Positions 28,665 to 39,551 of a stretch of DNA of 64,000 nucleotides are shown here, one piece after another. The position numbers and the translations under genes were made by a program. Source of the DNA: Azospirillum thiophilum (GTDB lineage Bacteria > Pseudomonadota > Alphaproteobacteria > Azospirillales > Azospirillaceae); NCBI RefSeq assembly GCF_001305595.1, contig NZ_CP012401.1:1685001-1749000 (forward strand), given 5' to 3'. Within the stretch, counting starts at the first letter, position 1; every line of letters begins with the position of its first letter. The notes beneath the pieces are model-generated. The model had not been told where the DNA came from. It ran no database searches and saw only the letters and a list, made by a program, of their open reading frames with translations.

Positions 28665-29129
28665 ATGACGGCCATGAGCCCGATCCGCCTGCGGGCGGAG
28701 GACGAAGAGGATCTGAAGGTCGTTTCCGCCTGTCTGCAGGACGCCATCCTGCCGGTCGGCGACATGTGTTTCCTGCCCGACGAGAAACGGTTCGTCATGG
28801 TCGTCAACCGTTTCCGCTGGGAGGCGGCCGACCGGCCGCGTCCCGGCCCCGCCGCCGACGATGATGATCTCGCCCCCTACGAACGGGTCCATTGCGGCTT
28901 GCGGGTCGAGGGGGTGACGGGCGCCAAACTGCGCGGCTTCGACCTGAAGGATCGCCGGCAGATCCTGGAGTTGTTGTCGCTGGAGACGGTAGAGGGCGGA
29001 ATCGCCCTGCATTTCGCCGGCGGCGGCTGCATCCGGCTCGACGGGCCGTCCTGGCGCATGGTGGTCGAGGATCTGGGCGAACCCTGGCCCACCAGCTGCA
29101 AGCCCTGCCACCCCGACGAGGCCATCTGA
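28665..29129 (+). CDS. DUF2948 family protein
   Basis: A 154-residue protein matching the DUF2948 pattern: LRAEDEEDLKVVSACLQDAI at the start, a beta-rich middle with DEKRFVMVVNRFRWE, then VHCGLRVEGV, LLSLETVEGGIALHFAGGGC and RLDGPSWRMVVEDLGEPWPT. This family occurs next to murA in alphaproteobacteria and its function is unknown. GGGAGG precedes the ATG at 28665; a second ATG nine bases on (MSPIRL) is also possible. Confidence 0.82.
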   Translation: MTAMSPIRLRAEDEEDLKVVSACLQDAILPVGDMCFLPDEKRFVMVVNRFRWEAADRPRPGPAADDDDLAPYERVHCGLRVEGVTGAKLRGFDLKDRRQILELLSLETVEGGIALHFAGGGCIRLDGPSWRMVVEDLGEPWPTSCKPCHPDEAI

Positions 29130-29158
29130 AGTCCTGACAGTCCTCCTAACAGGCCGGA

Positions 29159-29515
29159 TCAGCGCTCCGCGACCTGCGTATCGGTGTGCAGGCGGCGGAT
29201 CACGTCCTGTGCCGTCTTCTTGTAGGTGACGGTGTCCACATCCTCGCCCGGCGACAATTGCGAGCGGTGGACGGTGAAGAAGCGGTGGCCGACGTCCAGC
29301 ATGCCGCTGGCCTCGACCAGTACGGCGTCGCCCTTGCCGTTGGTGGCGGGGGAAACGGAAACGATCTGCCCGAGCTCTTCGCCGAGCAGTCCCGTCACTT
29401 CGATGCCGACGAGGTCGTCAGCGGCACGCGGATCGGCCGCCAGGGCCGACTCGGCATGAACGAAGGGCAGGGTCGCCGCCAGCGCAAGGCTGGCCAACAT
29501 GGTCTGGAACCGCAT
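29159..29515 (-). CDS. Exported PRC-barrel-like protein
   Basis: A 118-residue secreted protein with signal peptide MRFQTMLASLALAATLPFVH and a small beta domain resembling a PRC barrel (DLVGIEVTGLLGEELGQIVS, LVEASGMLDVG, HRFFTVHRSQLSPGEDVDTV). PRC-barrel domains take part in RNA binding, photosynthetic reaction centres and envelope stress proteins; no specific role can be named. It is convergent with the DUF2948 gene and divergent from the DJ-1/PfpI gene. Confidence 0.62.
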   Translation of the reverse strand: MRFQTMLASLALAATLPFVHAESALAADPRAADDLVGIEVTGLLGEELGQIVSVSPATNGKGDAVLVEASGMLDVGHRFFTVHRSQLSPGEDVDTVTYKKTAQDVIRRLHTDTQVAER

Positions 29516-29646
29516 GATTTGGGCTCCCATCGCTGATGTGTGGCTCGTATGTCACAATCAACATGGGAATTGCGGAACGGTTCCCAGGGAACCATCCAGG
29601 GGTAATCCGGTTGCTGCGGTCAGGCGAACAGCGAAGGAGAACCCTC

Positions 29647-30219
29647 ATGACCCAGACATTGAACGGCAAGACCGTGGCCGTGCTCGCCACCGACGGTTTC
29701 GAGCAGGTCGAGTTGACCGAGCCGGTGAAGGCGCTCCGCGATGCCGGCGCCACCGTGCATGTGGTCGCCCCCAAGGACGGCCGGATCCAGGGCTGGAATC
29801 ACCATGACCGTGGCGACAAGGTCGATGTCGATGTGGTGCTCGATCGGGCCGATGCGGCCGGTTACGACGCGCTGCTGCTGCCCGGCGGTGTGATCAATCC
29901 CGATGCGTTGCGGCTCGAGCCGAAGGCGATCGAGTTCGTGAAGAGCTTCGTCCAGTCGGGCCGGCCCATCGCCGCGATCTGCCACGGTCCCTGGACGCTT
30001 ATCGACGCGGGTGGCGTGCGCGGCAAGCGCATGACCTCATGGCCGTCGCTCCAGACCGACCTGCGCAATGCGGGCGCCGATTGGGTGGACGAACAGGTGG
30101 TCACCGACCACGGGCTGGTCACGTCCCGCAAGCCCGACGACATTCCGGCCTTCTGCCGCAAGATGATCGAGGAGTTCGCCGAAGGCCGCCACGCCGGCCA
30201 CCGCCACGCGGCGGAGTAG
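29647..30219 (+). CDS. DJ-1/PfpI family protein
   Basis: A 190-residue single-domain protein with the nucleophile elbow AAICHGPWTLIDAG (Cys about residue 111), an acidic residue in TDGFEQVELTEPVKAL and PGGVINPDALR. These are the features of PfpI/YhbO-like proteins, which have been reported as proteases, chaperones or glyoxalase/deglycase-like enzymes under stress. A histidine-rich tail (GRHAGHRHAAE) is unusual. ATG 29647 has GAAGGAGA upstream. Confidence 0.88.
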   Translation: MTQTLNGKTVAVLATDGFEQVELTEPVKALRDAGATVHVVAPKDGRIQGWNHHDRGDKVDVDVVLDRADAAGYDALLLPGGVINPDALRLEPKAIEFVKSFVQSGRPIAAICHGPWTLIDAGGVRGKRMTSWPSLQTDLRNAGADWVDEQVVTDHGLVTSRKPDDIPAFCRKMIEEFAEGRHAGHRHAAE

Positions 30220-30230
30220 GGACCGTTCTT

Positions 30231-30346
30231 GCCCCCTCCCTAACCCTCCCCCGCTTGTCAGCGGTGGAGGGGACCGGTGTGGCTTTCGCAACTCTCTCCC
30301 TCTCCCGCGAAGCGGGGGAGGGAAGGGGCCCATGCGCAAGCATGGG
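30231..30346. repeat. Dispersed GC palindromes, two tandem copies
   Basis: Between two convergent genes: GCCCCCTCCCTAACCCTCCC at 30231-30250 with its mirror GCGGTGGAGGGG at 30261-30272, then CTCTCCCTCTCCCGC at 30294-30308 paired with GCGGGGGAGGGAAGG at 30312-30326, and a small hairpin CCCATGC/GCATGGG at 30329-30346. These belong to the same family as the elements at 16.6, 35.7 and 37.1 kb and could also terminate transcription. Confidence 0.72.
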
Positions 30347-30378
30347 AAGGGAGGGGGATTCCCCGTCGCGATTAGTCC

Positions 30379-31044
30379 CTACGCCGTGACCAGCGGCGAC
30401 AGGCCATTCTGGATCGCCCACACGGCGGCCTGCGTGCGGTTCTGTGCGTTGATCTTCCGCATCACGTTCTTGAAATGCATCTTCACGGTCGATTCCGTGA
30501 TGTGCAGGTTGCGCGCGATGGCCTTGTTCGACTGGCCGGCAAGCAGGCAGCGCAGGATCTGCACCTCTCGTTTCGACAAATCGCCGCTCGGCGGCATCGT
30601 GATCGGCGTCGGGCTGAGCGGGCGCTCGTTGACAGCCGCCATCAGGAGGCCGGCGACATTGGTGGGGTAGACCACCTCGCCCAGCATGACCAGCCGCAGG
30701 GAGCGCAGCAGGCTCTCGCTGGACATGCTCTTGTTCAGATAGGCGTCGGCGCCTGCCTTCAGCGACTGCGACAGGCTGCGGTCGGCGATGGTGTCGGCCA
30801 GCACGACGATCCGCGCCGAGGTGCCCTCGCGCAGTCGCCGGATGCCGGCGATCTCCTCCGGCATGCCGTCCTGCAGGGCGAGCACGATCAGGTCGGGCCG
30901 GTCGCCCTCCGCAATGAGGTCCAGCGCGTCGTCGGCACTGGCCGCGTGGGCGCTGACCCGGAAAGGGCCGCCGCCGATCAACGTCGCCAGGGCCGCCGAG
31001 AACAGGCGGTCATGGTCAACCAGCATCACATTCCATGTCTTCAT
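30379..31044 (-). CDS. NarL/FixJ-type regulator with receiver lacking the phospho-acceptor
   Basis: A 221-residue two-domain regulator. The receiver has the acidic pair (VDHD, residues 9-12) and the conserved Lys in AYLNKS, but the phospho-acceptor position in PDLIVLALQD is Ala56 rather than Asp, and the switch Thr/Ser after IVVL is Ala. The C-terminal LuxR-type helix-turn-helix is intact (LSKREVQILRCLLAGQSNKA; ITESTVKMHFKNVMRKI). It is therefore likely phosphorylation-independent. No histidine kinase is nearby. It is divergent from another response regulator. Confidence 0.87.
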   Translation of the reverse strand: MKTWNVMLVDHDRLFSAALATLIGGGPFRVSAHAASADDALDLIAEGDRPDLIVLALQDGMPEEIAGIRRLREGTSARIVVLADTIADRSLSQSLKAGADAYLNKSMSSESLLRSLRLVMLGEVVYPTNVAGLLMAAVNERPLSPTPITMPPSGDLSKREVQILRCLLAGQSNKAIARNLHITESTVKMHFKNVMRKINAQNRTQAAVWAIQNGLSPLVTA

Positions 31045-31430
31045 CGATCATCCTCCGCTGGGCCACCCTTTGCCGGGCGGCGGCGATCCCCCCTTGGTCC
31101 GTTCCCGAAGACTCCAGGCAAAGGACCGGCCCGTCTGGGCCGGTCCACCGGACTCCGAACATAAAAATTAGAACAATATTGTTCGGAACAGCGGGCTTTA
31201 CGCTTCATGCCGGGATGATTTATACGGTTCATTAACCAACGGCGCAAGGTGAGAACAAGAAAGTCACAGCCAATAGATTAGATTTTTCAGGAAATTGAAC
31301 GGAGATTCGTTCATTCGATATTTAGGGGTAGGCGCGCCATAGAGCGGCGCGAATGAACCGCTTTCGCATCGGGGCTTTTTGGTGTTCTTGGCCCTTCTGA
31401 AAAGTGGTCCGCTGACAATAAGGGGACACG
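31045..31430. promoter_or_regulatory. Divergent control region with perfect palindrome
   Basis: A 386-base intergenic region, AT-rich in its middle, between two response regulator genes. It holds the perfect 14-bp palindrome GAACAATATTGTTC (31171-31184), overlapped by an outer inverted repeat TCCGAAC (31155-31161) with GTTCGGA (31181-31187). A plus-strand promoter-like pair TTTACG (31197-31202) and TATACG (31221-31226), spacing 18, follows. AAGGGGAC before ATG 31431 is the ribosome-binding site of the plus gene. No gene is visible inside. Confidence 0.6.
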
Positions 31431-32153
31431 ATGGAGTTCGAGCTTCAAGCGCGCGGCGGTTCGCGTAGCGCGGGCAATCCTACGAGGATTTTTCTGGTGG
31501 TCGACGAACAGCCGATGGTCCGCCACGGCTTCGCCCTGTCCATCGGCGAACTCTGTCCGGATGCGCGTGTGCTGGAGGCCGGGTCGCTGGAAGACGCGCT
31601 GGATGTCGGCCGCCATACTTCCGGACTGGCCCTGGTCCTGTACGATCCCGGCCCGCCGCGTCCCGGCGACGCCGAGACGGGCGGCGTGCTGGCCGGGCTG
31701 GGCCGCCTGAGGGAGACGTTGGGCGAGGTGCCGATCCTGATCCTGACCAACTCCGACGAGGTGGCGGACATCGTCGACAGCGTCCGCATGGGCGCCCGTG
31801 GCTATGTGCTGAAGACCAGCCCGCCGGAGGTGCTGGAGCACGCCATCTCGCTGGCGCTCAGCGGCGAGATCTTCCTGCCGCTGCCGCGGGCGGTGCTGAA
31901 CGGCACGCTGGCCGACGGGCCGCGCGGCAACGACGACATCCTGGATCGCCTGACCGACCGCCAGCGCGACGTCTTCGAGCTGCTGCTGGCCGGCCATTCC
32001 AACAAGGAGATCGCCCGCGGCCTCGGCGTGCTGGAAGGCACGGTGAAGGTCCATGTCCGCGCCATCATGCAGAAGCTGGGCGTGCGCAACCGCACCCAGG
32101 TGGCGGTGGTCGCCGCGCGCAACGGCTGTTTCTCCGGGGAGGGGGAGGGCTGA
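31431..32153 (+). CDS. NarL/FixJ-type response regulator
   Basis: A 240-residue regulator with complete receiver: acidic pair in LVVDEQPMVRHGF (Asp25, Glu26), phospho-acceptor Asp72 in LALVLYDPGPP, Thr106 in LILTNSD and Lys128 in GYVLKTS. The C-terminal LuxR helix-turn-helix reads LTDRQRDVFELLLAGHSNKE and LEGTVKVHVRAIMQKLGV. It is an orphan without adjacent kinase, divergent from the receiver-defective regulator, with which it may share binding sites. It is followed by the urease operon about 100 bases on, so it might control it, but that is a guess. Confidence 0.88.
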   Translation: MEFELQARGGSRSAGNPTRIFLVVDEQPMVRHGFALSIGELCPDARVLEAGSLEDALDVGRHTSGLALVLYDPGPPRPGDAETGGVLAGLGRLRETLGEVPILILTNSDEVADIVDSVRMGARGYVLKTSPPEVLEHAISLALSGEIFLPLPRAVLNGTLADGPRGNDDILDRLTDRQRDVFELLLAGHSNKEIARGLGVLEGTVKVHVRAIMQKLGVRNRTQVAVVAARNGCFSGEGEG

Positions 32154-32256
32154 CCCGGGCGGGGTCGCAGGATCGGCACTCCGAACCCCGCATTGCACAA
32201 CCGGCCCCGCTTCCGGCAGACTGGCCCCCGCATCATCCGAGGGGGAGCGGGGCGCA

Positions 32257-33150
32257 TTGGATCAGGCGGTGACGGCCGGCAGGCTCGAGGACGCGGTACG
32301 GGAACCGGGACGCGAGGAAAAGAAGGTCGCCGTGCATGGCGCCGCGACCGTCCGGTTCGACCGTCGCCATGGCGAGACGCGCTTGGCGACGCTCTATCAT
32401 CACGACCCGCTGCGGGTGCTGATGCCGACGCCGCGCCGCGGCGACCTGCCCATCGCGGTGCTCGCCACCACCTCGGGTGGGATGGTCGGCGGCGACCGGA
32501 TGGACGTCGCGCTGTCGGCCGGGCCGGGGGCCAGGGCGCTTGTCACCACCCAGGCGGCGGAGAAGGTCTACCGGTCCACCGGCGCGGACTGCCGCATCGA
32601 CACCGTGGTGACGGTGGAGGACGGCGCGTGGCTGGAATGGCTGCCGCAGGAGGCCATCGTCTTCGAGGGCTCGCGCCTGCGCCGGCTGACCCGGCTCGAC
32701 CTGTCGGGCGACGGGCGCGCGATCGCCGGCGAGATGCTGGTCTTCGGCCGCGCCGCCTTCGGCGAGACGGTGACCCGCGGCCTGATCCGCGACGCCTGGG
32801 AGGTCGCCCGCGACGGCCGGCTGATCTGGGCCGACGCGCTGCATCTGGACGATGACATCGGCGAGGCTCTCGCCCACCCCGCCGGCTTCGGCGGGGCCGC
32901 TGCCTGCGCCACGCTGCTGCACGCGGCGATCGACGCCGCCCGCCATCTCGACGCCATCCGCGCACTGGCCGAGCCGCTCTCCCTGGAGGGCGCGCGCATC
33001 GGCGCCACCGCGCTGGACGGCCTGCTGGTCGTCCGCATCCTGGGCGGCGACGCCCGCGCCGTGCGCCGCGCCTATGCCGCGCTGTGGTCGGGCCTGCGCG
33101 CCGAGACAGCCGGCCTGCCGACCCGGCTGCCGCGGCTGTGGGAGGTGTGA
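32257..33150 (+). CDS. ureD: Urease accessory protein UreD
   Basis: A 297-residue scaffold protein that binds apo-urease and, with UreF and UreG, allows nickel delivery. Family motifs: [71 protein letters not shown]. The start is taken as TTG 32257 because GGGGGAG lies nine bases upstream; GTG 32269 is the alternative. First gene of the urease operon. Confidence 0.92.
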   Translation: MDQAVTAGRLEDAVREPGREEKKVAVHGAATVRFDRRHGETRLATLYHHDPLRVLMPTPRRGDLPIAVLATTSGGMVGGDRMDVALSAGPGARALVTTQAAEKVYRSTGADCRIDTVVTVEDGAWLEWLPQEAIVFEGSRLRRLTRLDLSGDGRAIAGEMLVFGRAAFGETVTRGLIRDAWEVARDGRLIWADALHLDDDIGEALAHPAGFGGAAACATLLHAAIDAARHLDAIRALAEPLSLEGARIGATALDGLLVVRILGGDARAVRRAYAALWSGLRAETAGLPTRLPRLWEV

Positions 33151-33207
33151 GCGCCGCGCCCAAGCCCGACGCCCAATTGTTTCAATCGGCTACGTCATAC
33201 GACGCAC

Positions 33208-33235
33208 TTGGCGCACCGCGTCATCGTGGCATAAT
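33208..33235 (+). promoter_or_regulatory. Possible internal promoter before ureA
   Basis: In the unusually wide 146-base gap between ureD and ureA, TTGGCG (33208-33213) and CATAAT (33230-33235) are spaced by 16 bases. A small GCCGGC/GCCGGC hairpin follows. Could give extra structural subunit mRNA. Confidence 0.4.
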
Positions 33236-33296
33236 CGCCGCCGGCCGGCAGGCAAGATGCCGGCGACGAACAGGGCGGCGAAAGGGCAATCCCCCG

Positions 33297-33599
33297 ATGA
33301 ACCTGACAGGGCGCGAGAAGGACAAGCTGCTCGTCGCGATGGCGGCGATGGTGGCACGGCGGCGGCTGGAGCGCGGCGTCAAGCTCAACCATCCGGAGGC
33401 GGTCGCCCTCATCACCGATTACGTGGTCGAGGGTGCGCGCGACGGCCGCACGGTGGCCGAGCTGATGCGCGACGGCGCCACCGTCCTGACCCGAGAGCAG
33501 GTGATGGAGGGCATCCCCGAGATGATCCACGACATCCAGGTCGAGGCGACCTTCCCCGACGGCACCAAGCTCGTCACCGTCCACCAGCCGATCCGTTGA
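33297..33599 (+). CDS. ureA: Urease gamma subunit
   Basis: A 100-residue structural subunit of urease: [60 protein letters not shown] and the end TVHQPIR are standard. With UreB and UreC it forms the (alpha beta gamma)3 enzyme that hydrolyses urea to ammonia and carbamate in the cytoplasm. The ureB start is 12 bases downstream. Confidence 0.97.
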   Translation: MNLTGREKDKLLVAMAAMVARRRLERGVKLNHPEAVALITDYVVEGARDGRTVAELMRDGATVLTREQVMEGIPEMIHDIQVEATFPDGTKLVTVHQPIR

Positions 33600-33611
33600 G
33601 GGAACAGTCCG

Positions 33612-33917
33612 ATGAAACCCGGTGAAATCTTCCCGGCGGCCGGCGAAATCGTGCTGAACGACGGCCGCGCCACGGTGGAACTCGATGTCGCCAATGCCGG
33701 CGACCGGCCGATCCAGGTCGGCTCGCACTTCCATTTCTACGAGACCAACGGCGCGCTCACCTTCGACCGCGAACAGGCGCGCGGCTTCCGGCTCGACATC
33801 CCCGCCGGGACGGCGGTGCGCTTCGAGCCCGGCCAGACGCGCCGCGTGACGCTCGTCGCCTATGGCGGCGACCGCGTGGTGATCGGTTTCAACCGCAAGG
33901 TCAACGGCGCCCTCTGA
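33612..33917 (+). CDS. ureB: Urease beta subunit
   Basis: A 101-residue structural subunit: [60 protein letters not shown] and the end FNRKVNGAL, all family hallmarks. Separate from UreA, unlike the fused subunit of Helicobacter. Confidence 0.97.
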   Translation: MKPGEIFPAAGEIVLNDGRATVELDVANAGDRPIQVGSHFHFYETNGALTFDREQARGFRLDIPAGTAVRFEPGQTRRVTLVAYGGDRVVIGFNRKVNGAL

Positions 33918-33942
33918 CGGGCCGGAAATGGGGCGAACCAGC

Positions 33943-35652
<1,710 letters not shown>

Positions 35653-35665
35653 GGCGTTTTTTCTT

Positions 35666-35775
35666 CCCCTCCCCCGCCCGGCGGGGGAGGGTTAGGGTGG
35701 GGGCACGTGGCGTGGGCTGTCTTCGGCTGCGCCGAACCCCCTCATCCCAACCTTCTCCCCGGGGGGGAGAAGGGG
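35666..35775. repeat. Dispersed GC palindromes between ureC and murI
   Basis: CCCCTCCCCCGC at 35666-35677 and GCGGGGGAGGGTTAGGGTGG at 35681-35700 form a hairpin in the orientation opposite to that of the 16.6 kb copy. A second, related palindrome at 35737-35775 (ACCTTCTCCCCGG, then GGGGAGAAGGGG) reaches within 25 bases of the proposed murI start. A run of six T residues at 35657-35662 precedes the element. Confidence 0.75.
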
Positions 35776-35796
35776 TTATCCGCAGGGTTCAATCAG

Positions 35797-36636
35797 TTGA
35801 TCGGTGTATTCGATTCAGGACATGGCGGGTTGACGGTGCTGCGCGCCCTGGTGGACGCGGCTCCCGGCCGGCCATTCGTCTATCTCGGCGACCATGCCGC
35901 CGCCCCCTACGGCCCGCGCAGCGAGGACGACATCTACCGGCTGACCGTCGCCGGGATGGACCGGCTGTTCGCCCAGGGCTGCCGGCTGATCGTCATCGCC
36001 TGCAACACCGCCGCCGCGGTGGCGCTGCGCCGTCTCCAGCAGGAGTGGCTGCCCTCCGCATATCCCGGCCGCAACGTGCTGGGCGTGCTGGTGCCGATGG
36101 TCGAGGCGATCACGCGGGTTCCCTGGATGATCGACACGGTCCCGGCCGATCACCTCGCCGAGCCGCGGACCGTCGGCATCTTCGCCACCGCGGCGACGGT
36201 CAATTCGGGATCCTTCCCGCGGGAGATCGGCAAGCGCGCCCCCGCCGTCCGCGTCGTGCAGCAGGCCTGCCCCGACCTCGTGCCGCTGATCGAGCGCGGC
36301 GCGCCGGATGCGGAGATCGAACCGGCGGTCGTCCGCTATGTCCGCATCCTGCTGGACAAGCTGGGCGGCCAGCCGCTGGACGCGGTGGTGCTGGGCTGCA
36401 CCCATTACCCGCTGGTCGCGCACCTGTTCGCACGCGCGCTGCCGCCGGGGGTCGAGGTGCTGTGCCAGCCGACCCTGACCGCCCGCTCGCTTGAGCAGTA
36501 TTTCGAGCGCCACCCCGAATACCGCCCCGATGCAACCGAGCGGGGCCTGCGCTTCTTCACCACCGGGGACGCGCCGCTGGTCAGCGAATTGGCCGGCCGC
36601 TTCTTCGGCCACCCGACCCCCTTCGAACGGCTGTAG
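35797..36636 (+). CDS. murI: Glutamate racemase inside the urease operon
   Basis: Interconverts L- and D-glutamate, the latter for peptidoglycan. The protein has IGVFDSGHGGLTVLRALVDA at the N-terminus and both catalytic cysteines: VIACNTAAAVALRRL and VLGCTHYPLV. From the TTG chosen here it has 279 residues. The start is uncertain: the frame is open to a GTG at 35707, but that stretch is a dispersed repeat, and no good ribosome-binding site is seen for TTG 35797. It sits between ureC and ureE, four bases before the latter, a strange place for this gene. Confidence 0.82.
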   Translation: MIGVFDSGHGGLTVLRALVDAAPGRPFVYLGDHAAAPYGPRSEDDIYRLTVAGMDRLFAQGCRLIVIACNTAAAVALRRLQQEWLPSAYPGRNVLGVLVPMVEAITRVPWMIDTVPADHLAEPRTVGIFATAATVNSGSFPREIGKRAPAVRVVQQACPDLVPLIERGAPDAEIEPAVVRYVRILLDKLGGQPLDAVVLGCTHYPLVAHLFARALPPGVEVLCQPTLTARSLEQYFERHPEYRPDATERGLRFFTTGDAPLVSELAGRFFGHPTPFERL

Positions 36637-36639
36637 CTG

Positions 36640-37122
36640 ATGACCGATCCCACCCGCCGCGCCACCCGGGTCCATGCCCGCGGCCATTGGCCGGCCGAAC
36701 GCGCCGCCGGCACCGTGACGCTGGCCTTCGACGACCGCTTCCGCCGCCGCATGGCGATGACCGACGATGCCGGCGGCGCCTTCCTGCTCGACCTGCCGCG
36801 GGCGGTGGCGCTCGACGACGGCGACGGGCTGGAACTGGGCGACGGCAGCTTCCTGCGTGTCGTCGCCGCGCCCGAGGCGCTGATGGAGGTCCGGGTTCCC
36901 GGCCCGGTGGAGGCCTTCGCGCGGGTCGCCTGGCATCTCGGCAACCGTCACCTGCCGGTGCAGATCGTCGGCGACACCATCCGCCTGCGCCGCGACCATG
37001 TGATCGAGGACATGCTGCGCGGGCTGGGGGCCGAGGTGCGCGACGTGGAGGCGCCCTTCATGCCGGAGGGCGGCGCCTATGGCGGGCATTCGCATGGCGG
37101 TGGGCATGGCCATGCGCACTGA
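36640..37122 (+). CDS. ureE: Urease accessory protein UreE
   Basis: A 160-residue nickel chaperone: N-terminal domain ([39 protein letters not shown]), C-terminal metal-binding domain with [12 protein letters not shown] (conserved His) and [15 protein letters not shown], and a histidine-rich tail [13 protein letters not shown] that can store nickel. Starts three bases after the murI stop. Confidence 0.95.
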   Translation: MTDPTRRATRVHARGHWPAERAAGTVTLAFDDRFRRRMAMTDDAGGAFLLDLPRAVALDDGDGLELGDGSFLRVVAAPEALMEVRVPGPVEAFARVAWHLGNRHLPVQIVGDTIRLRRDHVIEDMLRGLGAEVRDVEAPFMPEGGAYGGHSHGGGHGHAH

Positions 37123-37126
37123 CGAT

Positions 37127-37152
37127 CCCCCTCTTCCCAAGCGGGAGAGGGG
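37127..37152. repeat. Short dispersed palindrome before ureF
   Basis: CCCCCTCTTCCC (37127-37138) pairs with GGGAGAGGGG (37143-37152), a short member of the repeat family seen at 35.7 kb. Its right arm doubles as the purine-rich ribosome-binding site just ahead of the proposed ureF ATG. Confidence 0.55.
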
Positions 37153-37153
37153 A

Positions 37154-37848
37154 ATGGAGGGCGTCTCCACCCACGCCCTGACGCGCCTGCTGGCGTGGCT
37201 GTCGCCCAGCTTCCCGGTCGGCGGCTTCTCCTACAGCCATGGCATCGAGGCGGCGGTGGAACAGGGGCTGGTGCGGGACCGCGCCACCCTGATCGTCTGG
37301 CTCGACGGCATCCTGCGCCATGGCGCCGGGCGGACCGACGGCATGCTGTTCGCCGCGGCGCATCGCGCGGTGCGCGCCGGGGACGAGGCGGCCTTCGCCT
37401 GGGCGGTGGAGCGGGCCGACATCCTGCGCGCCTCTTCCGAGACGGCGCTCGAATCGCGCGCCCAGGGGCAGGCCTTCCTGCTGGCCATCCGCGCGGCCTG
37501 GCCGCTCGACGGGCTGTCGCGCTGGGATGCGGTCATCGCTGCCACCGGCCGGCCTCCGGCCTATGCGGTGGCGGTGGCGCTGGTTTCGGCCCTGATCGGG
37601 GTCGGTGAAGGCCCGGCGCTGACCGCCTACCTGCACGCCTTCGCCGCCAACCTGGTTTCCGCCGGGGTGCGGCTGGTGCCGCTCGGCCAGACCGACGGCC
37701 AGCGGGCGCTGGCGGCGCTCGACCCCATCACCCACCGGGCGGCGGAAACGGCGCTGGCCGCGCCGCTGGACGATCTCGGCGGCCGGGCGATGGCCGTCGA
37801 CTGGACCTCGATGATCCACGAAACCCAATATACGAGGCTGTTCCGCTC

Positions 37849-37852
<4 letters not shown>
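37154..37852 (+). CDS. ureF: Urease accessory protein UreF
   Basis: A 232-residue accessory protein that regulates the UreG GTPase in the activation complex. Family pattern: [20 protein letters not shown] near the start, [17 protein letters not shown], and [20 protein letters not shown]. Start: ATG 37154 has GAGAGGGG directly ahead and gives a typical length; another in-frame ATG at 37112 overlaps the ureE end. The stop overlaps the ureG ATG (ATGA). Confidence 0.93.
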
Positions 37853-38493
<641 letters not shown>

Positions 38494-38588
38494 GGGATTC
38501 ACAACTCCGCGAGGACCGGTCGCGGGAACCTCCGGCTTGGCTGTGCTGTTCATGCAGCATCAGACGATCGAAGCCGGAGGATGCCCCG

Positions 38589-39491
38589 ATGATGCGCCCC
38601 ACCCTTGGCACGGCCCTGCTGCTGGCCGCGCTGGGCTCCCTGACCGCCGCAGCGCCCGCGATGGCGGCCGACGATTGCGCGGCCGGGTTGGACCGGCTGG
38701 GTCAGCAGGCGGCGGCTCTCGAGGCTGCCGGCCCCGGCACTCCCGCGCCGGTCACCGCCCAGGAAACCGCCCAGCTCCGCGCCCTGCAGCAGGCCGCCCA
38801 GGCCGCCGCGCAGAAGGGCAACGCCCCCGCCTGCGAAGCCATCCTGGGCGAGGCCGCAGCCTTGCAGGAGTCGATCGTTCACCCGCGCGCCATCGCGGCC
38901 GACGATCTCGAGGACGCCAAGCTGCGCAGCCCGGATGGCAATGATCTGGGCAGCATTTCCGAACTGATCATCGACCCCGGCACCGGCCGCGTCGCCTATG
39001 CGGTGGTCGAGCTGGGCGGCTTCCTCGGTATCGGCGATGCCGATTTCCCGGTGCCCTGGGCGCTGTTCGCGCCGGCGGGGGACGGCTATGTCCTGAATGT
39101 GCCGAAGGACACGCTGACCAACGCCCCGCGCTTCGACGACAAGAACCGCCCGAACATGAACGACCGCCAGTGGGCGATGGCGGTTCACACCTATTACGGC
39201 GTCGCCCCCTATTGGATGCGCGATTCGGCGACGCTGACCGCCATCGCCGGTGCTGCGGACGGCGGCAACGGCTCCGCGGCTGGAGCATTGCGCCAGGAGG
39301 TGCAGCGCCTGTCACAGGAGGTGACGCGGCTGAACCGGGAACTGCAGCAGGCGCGCGGTGCCGCCGGCTCCAGCGGTGCGCCGGCCGATGCCGCGACCGG
39401 GCAGGGCGGGGCATCGCAGAGCCCGTCCCAGGGTGCACAGCAGACGCCCGCCGGGAACGACAGCCCCCAGCCGCCGGTTTCCCAACAGTGA
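38589..39491 (+). CDS. Exported PRC-barrel protein with coiled-coil tail
   Basis: A 300-residue secreted protein. Signal peptide with core LLLAALGSLTAAAPAMA; a helical Ala/Gln-rich stretch with two Cys; a PRC-barrel domain (about 100-185: DDLEDAKLRSPDGNDLGSIS, DPGTGRVAYAVVELGGFLGI, VPWALFAP); then a coiled coil (LRQEVQRLSQEVTRLNREL) and a low-complexity Gly/Ala/Gln/Pro tail. GGAGG lies eight bases before ATG 38589. Function unknown; such proteins are often stress- or envelope-related. Confidence 0.77.
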   Translation: MMRPTLGTALLLAALGSLTAAAPAMAADDCAAGLDRLGQQAAALEAAGPGTPAPVTAQETAQLRALQQAAQAAAQKGNAPACEAILGEAAALQESIVHPRAIAADDLEDAKLRSPDGNDLGSISELIIDPGTGRVAYAVVELGGFLGIGDADFPVPWALFAPAGDGYVLNVPKDTLTNAPRFDDKNRPNMNDRQWAMAVHTYYGVAPYWMRDSATLTAIAGAADGGNGSAAGALRQEVQRLSQEVTRLNRELQQARGAAGSSGAPADAATGQGGASQSPSQGAQQTPAGNDSPQPPVSQQ

Positions 39492-39551
39492 CGCGATAAC
39501 GATCCGGCCATGGACGAATCCGCGGCAGGATCCGCATTCAGGAGGACCGAC

